From an uncultured Eubacteriales bacterium (lineage in GTDB: Bacteria > Bacillota > Clostridia > Christensenellales > Aristaeellaceae): a DNA stretch of 64,000 nt. The notes under the pieces are model-generated. The model was not told the DNA's origin. It saw only the letters and a list, made by a program, of their open reading frames with translations, and ran no database searches. Shown here piece after piece: positions 60,267 through 64,000 of this stretch. The translations under genes were made by a program, and so were the position numbers. Position 1 is the first letter of the stretch. Each line of letters begins with the position of its first letter. The stretch spans positions 62,001 to 126,000 of the forward strand of contig CADBEB010000003.1 of assembly GCA_902793605.1 (NCBI GenBank), in the 5' to 3' direction.

Positions 60267-62657
60267 ATGAAATCAGATGAAAAGCCAAAAAAGGAAAAAA
60301 TCAAGGACCGCCTGAAGAGCGGCAAGCTGGCGGATCAGAAATGCTGGTCATTTATTAAGGAACTGAATTCCCGCAGCGAAGAACGCCTGGACAGCATTGC
60401 CATGCACGACGGTTACCGGAAGTATACCTACCGTCAGATGTTCCGCGCCTGGGAGCGGTATGCGGAAGCATTCACCGCGGTGCACCTTACCGGGAAGGAT
60501 CATGCCCGTGTCGGTCTGATCGGCGCGCAGCAGACGGAAACGATTTTTGCGTTCTACGCCCTGAACATGACCGGGGCTTCCGTGTCGCTGATCTATCATC
60601 TGGATCTGTACGATGAAAAGCGCATCCGGAACATGATCAAGATGGAAAAGATCACTGATCTGGTGATCTCCGAGGTGTTTGCTTTCCCGAAGACCATGGA
60701 GCACCTCCTGCGCGACCGGAAGAAGCTCGGGCTGCGGAATATCATCCTGCTGGAAAGCCCGATGGGCGGCGAATTCCCCATTCCCATGCTGGAAGCTGTC
60801 CGCAAGATGAATACGCTGATGTTCCGCGAGTTTTCCGGCGGGCTTCTGATGGAGGACCTTTTGCGGGAGTATGAGGCGACTCCCATCAGTTACGGAGAAA
60901 ATGAATCCACCGATTGTTCCATCATCCTGCACACGACGGGCACGGTCAGCGGTATCCATAAGCCGGTTCCCATGTCTGACAGGAATCTGAACTCCTTTGT
61001 GGTCTGTGCCCTGCAGATCAAGGATACCTATAAGGATTTCAAGGCTGCACCGGAGCATATGGTCAGCTTTATGGGTATGAACCTGTCCTGGGTGTACGCC
61101 ATGGTGGATATGTGCCATACGTCTCTCGGGCTGGGTATGGAAGTCGTCACTCTTCCGCTCGGCGTAACCAATCCCCATTATGCCGAAGCGATCGAGAAAT
61201 ACGGAATCAGCATTCTCTTCACCAGCCGGTCCATGCTGGACACCTGGAACAAGTCGATGCCCGATATCGACCTGTCCAGCGTGAAGGTTGTGTTCATGGG
61301 AGGAAGCTATGTTTCTCCCGAGTTCAAGAAGACGTTCAACGACTACCTGCAGTCCGCCGGCTCCACTGCCCGGATCGTCAACGGCTACGGACTGTCCGAA
61401 CTGGGCGGCGCCTGTTCTGTCTGTCCTTCGGACCGGATGGATGACTCCATCGGCTTTTTGCTGCCGGGCTACAAGGCCAAGATCTGGTCGGAAGAGGAAG
61501 AAAAGTACTACAACATCTCAGACGGACCGCGCACCGGCGTCCTGTGCATCTCTGCCCCCACGATGAGCAGCGGGAAGCTGGATGACACCGTCATCTTTGA
61601 ACTGGAAAAGATCGACGGTGAAGATTATTTCAATTCCAACGATCTTATGCGGGTCAATGAGGACGGAAGTCTGACCTGTATCGGCCGGTCCAATAAGCTG
61701 TTCGTCAACAATGCCGGCATCCGCTTTGATGTGGGCCTGGTGGAGAACGCGGTCGCCGCCCAGCCGGGGATTGCGGCCTGCGGCATTGCGCCGGAGTTCC
61801 ACAAGATCCTGCACGACAATGTCCCCGTCCTGTATGTGGAGACGAGCAGCGGAGCAGACGGACTGAGTACGCTGCGCAAGGCGCTGATGCAGGTATTCAT
61901 CACCGACGGGAAGCTGGCGGATACCAATCTGCCCAGCCAGTGTGTCCTGACGGATCATATCCCGCTGAATTCCGGCGGGAAAGTGGATTCGAGAAGACTG
62001 GCTTCCGGCTCGGTGGAAGGAGAACGGTATAACGTCAAGCATATCAGTCTGAACGGAAAGATCAATGATATCGTTCTCCTGCCTGTACCGAAAGAGGAGT
62101 CCGGCGGGCTGAGCGGAGGAATCCCGGAGGAACTGGAGGATGATCCCTACAACCTCCTGGCTGAAATCTTCGCCGCCATTCCGGAAATCCAGAAGGAGGG
62201 CCTGGCCAAGGTCTTCCGGATTCCGGGAGTCCGGGAGCTGATGCTGAAGCTGACCGACTTTGATATCAGCAATATCCCGGGAAGTATCTACAAGCTGGCA
62301 CCGAAGCTGATGAAACTGTCCGCCGATCAGCCCCTGTCCAGGCTGAACGGGGACTTCAGAATCAGTGACATCATCGACATGCTGCAGACCGGCCTGTCCA
62401 TGTTCCGGGTGACGGAAGCTCCCCTGCGCAGGGTGATGGAGTCGCCGATGTTCCCGATGCCCATGCCGTTCCTGCCGCCCGTGCCGCCCATGCTTCCCAT
62501 GTTTCCCATGCCTTTCTGGGGATGGAACAGGAATGAGGACGGCGACAGCCGCACACGCAGGGAGCAGGATGAAACAACCTCTTCAGATGCTGACGAAAGC
62601 ACCGAAGACAATATGGTGGAAACCGCTGATGATCCAGCGGATAACACGGATAAATAA
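60267..62657 (+). CDS. ANL-superfamily acyl-activating (AMP-binding) enzyme with a Met/Pro-rich tail
   Basis: 796 residues. The adenylating core (about 25-590) shows a phosphate loop STDCSIILHTTGTVSGIHKP (TTGTxSGxxK), adenine motif VNGYGLSELGG, the hinge region FNSNDLMRVNEDGSLTCIGRSNK and the late catalytic Lys in PLNSGGKVDSRRL. These enzymes adenylate a carboxylic acid and pass it to CoA or a carrier; no carrier domain is attached. Beyond 590 a region of about 125 residues of unknown type leads to a segment at about 727-752 made of Met, Pro and Phe ending in FWGW, then an acidic tail. AMP ligases are usually 500-650 long. GGAAGG is near the start. Confidence 0.82.
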   Translation: MKSDEKPKKEKIKDRLKSGKLADQKCWSFIKELNSRSEERLDSIAMHDGYRKYTYRQMFRAWERYAEAFTAVHLTGKDHARVGLIGAQQTETIFAFYALNMTGASVSLIYHLDLYDEKRIRNMIKMEKITDLVISEVFAFPKTMEHLLRDRKKLGLRNIILLESPMGGEFPIPMLEAVRKMNTLMFREFSGGLLMEDLLREYEATPISYGENESTDCSIILHTTGTVSGIHKPVPMSDRNLNSFVVCALQIKDTYKDFKAAPEHMVSFMGMNLSWVYAMVDMCHTSLGLGMEVVTLPLGVTNPHYAEAIEKYGISILFTSRSMLDTWNKSMPDIDLSSVKVVFMGGSYVSPEFKKTFNDYLQSAGSTARIVNGYGLSELGGACSVCPSDRMDDSIGFLLPGYKAKIWSEEEEKYYNISDGPRTGVLCISAPTMSSGKLDDTVIFELEKIDGEDYFNSNDLMRVNEDGSLTCIGRSNKLFVNNAGIRFDVGLVENAVAAQPGIAACGIAPEFHKILHDNVPVLYVETSSGADGLSTLRKALMQVFITDGKLADTNLPSQCVLTDHIPLNSGGKVDSRRLASGSVEGERYNVKHISLNGKINDIVLLPVPKEESGGLSGGIPEELEDDPYNLLAEIFAAIPEIQKEGLAKVFRIPGVRELMLKLTDFDISNIPGSIYKLAPKLMKLSADQPLSRLNGDFRISDIIDMLQTGLSMFRVTEAPLRRVMESPMFPMPMPFLPPVPPMLPMFPMPFWGWNRNEDGDSRTRREQDETTSSDADESTEDNMVETADDPADNTDK

Positions 62658-62686
62658 TTTCAGAGGGACTGAAAGGAGAAATCAAA

Positions 62687-63142
62687 ATGGGTAACTCAAA
62701 GAAAGCACAGAAGGATTTCAAGGATTTTGCCGCCATGTGGGGATGGCCGGCAGACAAGGGCGAGAGCAAGAAGCAGTGGAAGGATTTCAGAGCCAACGTG
62801 GAAACCTTCTTTGAGCAGCTGCAGGATATCCAGGAAGCGTACGTGGAAGCTCAGAAAGAAGCCTGGAACAAGATCTTCCCGAAGATCATGGCCATGCAGG
62901 ACAAGTTTACCGAGACCCTGCCTGAAAAGCTGCCCACCCCTCCCGGAATGCCCGAAAGCCCTGTGTCTCCGAAGGAAGTCGCGGGCAAGGTGAAGGAATT
63001 CCAGGAAATGGCCAATAAGCATGTCGCCGAGCAGGCTGATGCTGCTATCGATTTCGTAAAGAAGGGGCAGGAGCAGGTCAAGGCCGCGGTGACGGAGACC
63101 GTTGACAAAATCGAGAAGAATATCGAGGAAAAAGCGGAGTGA
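62687..63142 (+). CDS. Small phasin-like amphipathic helical protein
   Basis: 151 residues, starting MGNSKKAQKDFKDFAAMWGW, with GGAG 7 bases upstream of the ATG. The composition (Lys, Glu, Ala, Gln, no Cys) and heptad-like pattern (KKQWKDFRANVETFFEQLQ; VAEQADAAIDFVKKGQEQV) predict long amphipathic helices, split by a Pro-rich linker near 88-105. Phasins, which coat polyhydroxyalkanoate granules, look like this, as do other helical scaffold proteins; I cannot prove the family. It shares a MWGW motif with the FWGW of the ANL protein tail. Gap to the ANL gene is 29 bases. Confidence 0.65.
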   Translation: MGNSKKAQKDFKDFAAMWGWPADKGESKKQWKDFRANVETFFEQLQDIQEAYVEAQKEAWNKIFPKIMAMQDKFTETLPEKLPTPPGMPESPVSPKEVAGKVKEFQEMANKHVAEQADAAIDFVKKGQEQVKAAVTETVDKIEKNIEEKAE

Positions 63143-63222
63143 TCCGCTGACGACGCGGTGGAAGAATCCGGTAACGAATACGGAATGATAAGACGCACGA
63201 TTTGCGCTCAGATGGTCGACGT

Positions 63223-64000
63223 ATGAATTCGTTGCTTCGATTTGCCATCAGGGAAATGGACAGTAAGTGCAGGGCCGGGGAAGCCCGGTCCGAAGCAGAT
63301 CACCGGATCCCTGAGGATGTACAGGAATATCTGGACGTGCCATATCAGGGGGCAGGAGGCGTTCCGCTGGCAGTGGACATTTTCCGGGCAAAACGCCCGG
63401 AGCCCCGCCCCCTTCCCGTCGTGATCATGATCCATGGCGGGGGCCTGGTGGTCGGCACCCGGAAAATGTCGCGAACCTTCTGTGAAAATCTGGCTGAACA
63501 GGGGTTTCTTGTCTTTGCCCCGGAATACCGGAGAATGACGGAAACAGACGTGTTTCAGGAGATGGAGGACGTGCTTTCGGCTTTCACGTTCGTTTCGGGG
63601 AAACTGACGGAATACGGCGGCGATCCGGCCCGGGTGGCCGTGGTATCCGAAAGCGCCGGCTCCTATTTGTCTGTCTATGCTGTTGCTGCTCTGGGTTCCG
63701 CGACTCTGCGGATGGTGTTCGGACTGCCGCCGGTTGCCCTTCGCGTTCGCGCGCTTGCCTGTTTCAGCGGTTTCTTTTATACCACCCGCAAGGATGTGGT
63801 AGGCCTGACCTATGGCCGGAATCTGTACGGTGACAGGAGAAAGGATCCCTCCTTTATCCGGTACACGGACCCGGAATGCCCGGAGGTGATGGAACACCTC
63901 CCTCCCGTTTTCCTGGTCGGTAGTGAAGCGGATTTCCTGAGAAACTATACAAAACGGTATGCGGCGGCACTGCGCGAAGCGGGGCATCCCTGTACACTGA
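63223..64000 (+). CDS. Alpha/beta hydrolase, HSL-type (5' part; runs off the window)
   Basis: The frame is open from ATG 63223 to the last base (259 codons), so the C-terminus, with the catalytic His, is missing. The hormone-sensitive lipase pattern is clear: oxyanion hole VIMIHGGGLVVGT near 79-91, then FLVFAPEYRRM, nucleophile VVSESAGSYLS (Ser near 149) in the GxSAG variant with Glu, and the acid in FLVGSEADFL near 237. Such enzymes hydrolyse short acyl esters. It follows the phasin-like gene by 80 bases on the same strand, so it could act on the products of the ANL enzyme. Confidence 0.85.
   Translation, partial: MNSLLRFAIREMDSKCRAGEARSEADHRIPEDVQEYLDVPYQGAGGVPLAVDIFRAKRPEPRPLPVVIMIHGGGLVVGTRKMSRTFCENLAEQGFLVFAPEYRRMTETDVFQEMEDVLSAFTFVSGKLTEYGGDPARVAVVSESAGSYLSVYAVAALGSATLRMVFGLPPVALRVRALACFSGFFYTTRKDVVGLTYGRNLYGDRRKDPSFIRYTDPECPEVMEHLPPVFLVGSEADFLRNYTKRYAAALREAGHPCTL

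Noticed and set aside
1..64000. Search for CRISPR arrays, insertion sequences, prophage genes, tRNA and rRNA
   Set aside because: No regularly spaced repeats, transposase or integrase domains, phage structural genes or cloverleaf sequences were recognised by eye.

Overview
The window looks like a chromosome segment of a GC-rich, anaerobic, plant-fibre-degrading member of the Bacillota (Clostridia; a Christensenellales- or rumen-type lineage is my guess). Evidence: a perfect CtsR operator in front of clpB, strong AGGAGG ribosome-binding sites, many carbohydrate solute-binding proteins with plain Sec signals, YesM/YesN-type two-component systems, an MsmX-type ABC ATPase, TRAP uronate transport, and no outer-membrane genes. 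I saw no rRNA, tRNA, CRISPR array, insertion sequence or phage genes.

1-3.5 kb: housekeeping and stress genes (3' end of a SIR2 deacylase, an Rrf2 regulator, clpB with a CtsR box). 3.6-15 kb: a disaccharide locus. A minus-strand operon encodes a GH94 phosphorylase close to N,N'-diacetylchitobiose phosphorylase, a sugar-phosphate mutase, a YesM-like kinase, a solute-binding protein and a YesN-like regulator. It is divergent from an LplB/YtcP/LipO-type ABC importer with its own binding protein. 15-20.8 kb: cell envelope genes (class A PBP, L,D-transpeptidase, CvpA), then a GGDEF remnant.

20.8-38.6 kb: a nearly complete hexuronate/pectin-monomer catabolic island. A seven-gene minus-strand operon (uxaB-eda-kdgK-uxaC-kduI-SDR-uxaA), a kdgF-like cupin operon, a TRAP transporter, an MFS carrier and uxuA-uxuB together convert galacturonate, glucuronate and unsaturated uronates to 2-keto-3-deoxygluconate (KDG), then to pyruvate and glyceraldehyde-3-phosphate. 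The promoters share a CCGTTTTGTCC-type element. An AraC regulator sits at the edge. The next gene, a GH2 beta-glucuronidase, has lost its N-terminal domain through an internal deletion.

40-55.6 kb: alpha-glucan and hemicellulose use. It holds a maltodextrin ABC operon (malE-malF-malG-msmX) whose binding protein carries a SusE/F-like C-terminal module, a secreted GH53 galactanase, a secreted GH13 amylase, a secreted GH43, a C69 dipeptidase, two nearly identical HIT proteins (one at 35 kb), and an MFS exporter behind a leader-peptide/terminator attenuator.

55.7-64 kb: the least familiar part. It contains a membrane-anchored carboxylesterase-like protein, a two-component pair whose regulator is an Xre helix-turn-helix fused to a receiver, a leader with direct repeats and an 18-bp perfect palindrome, then an acyl-activating (ANL) enzyme with a Met/Pro-rich tail, a small phasin-like helical protein and an HSL-type hydrolase cut by the window edge. 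I consider this the best candidate for an undescribed system.
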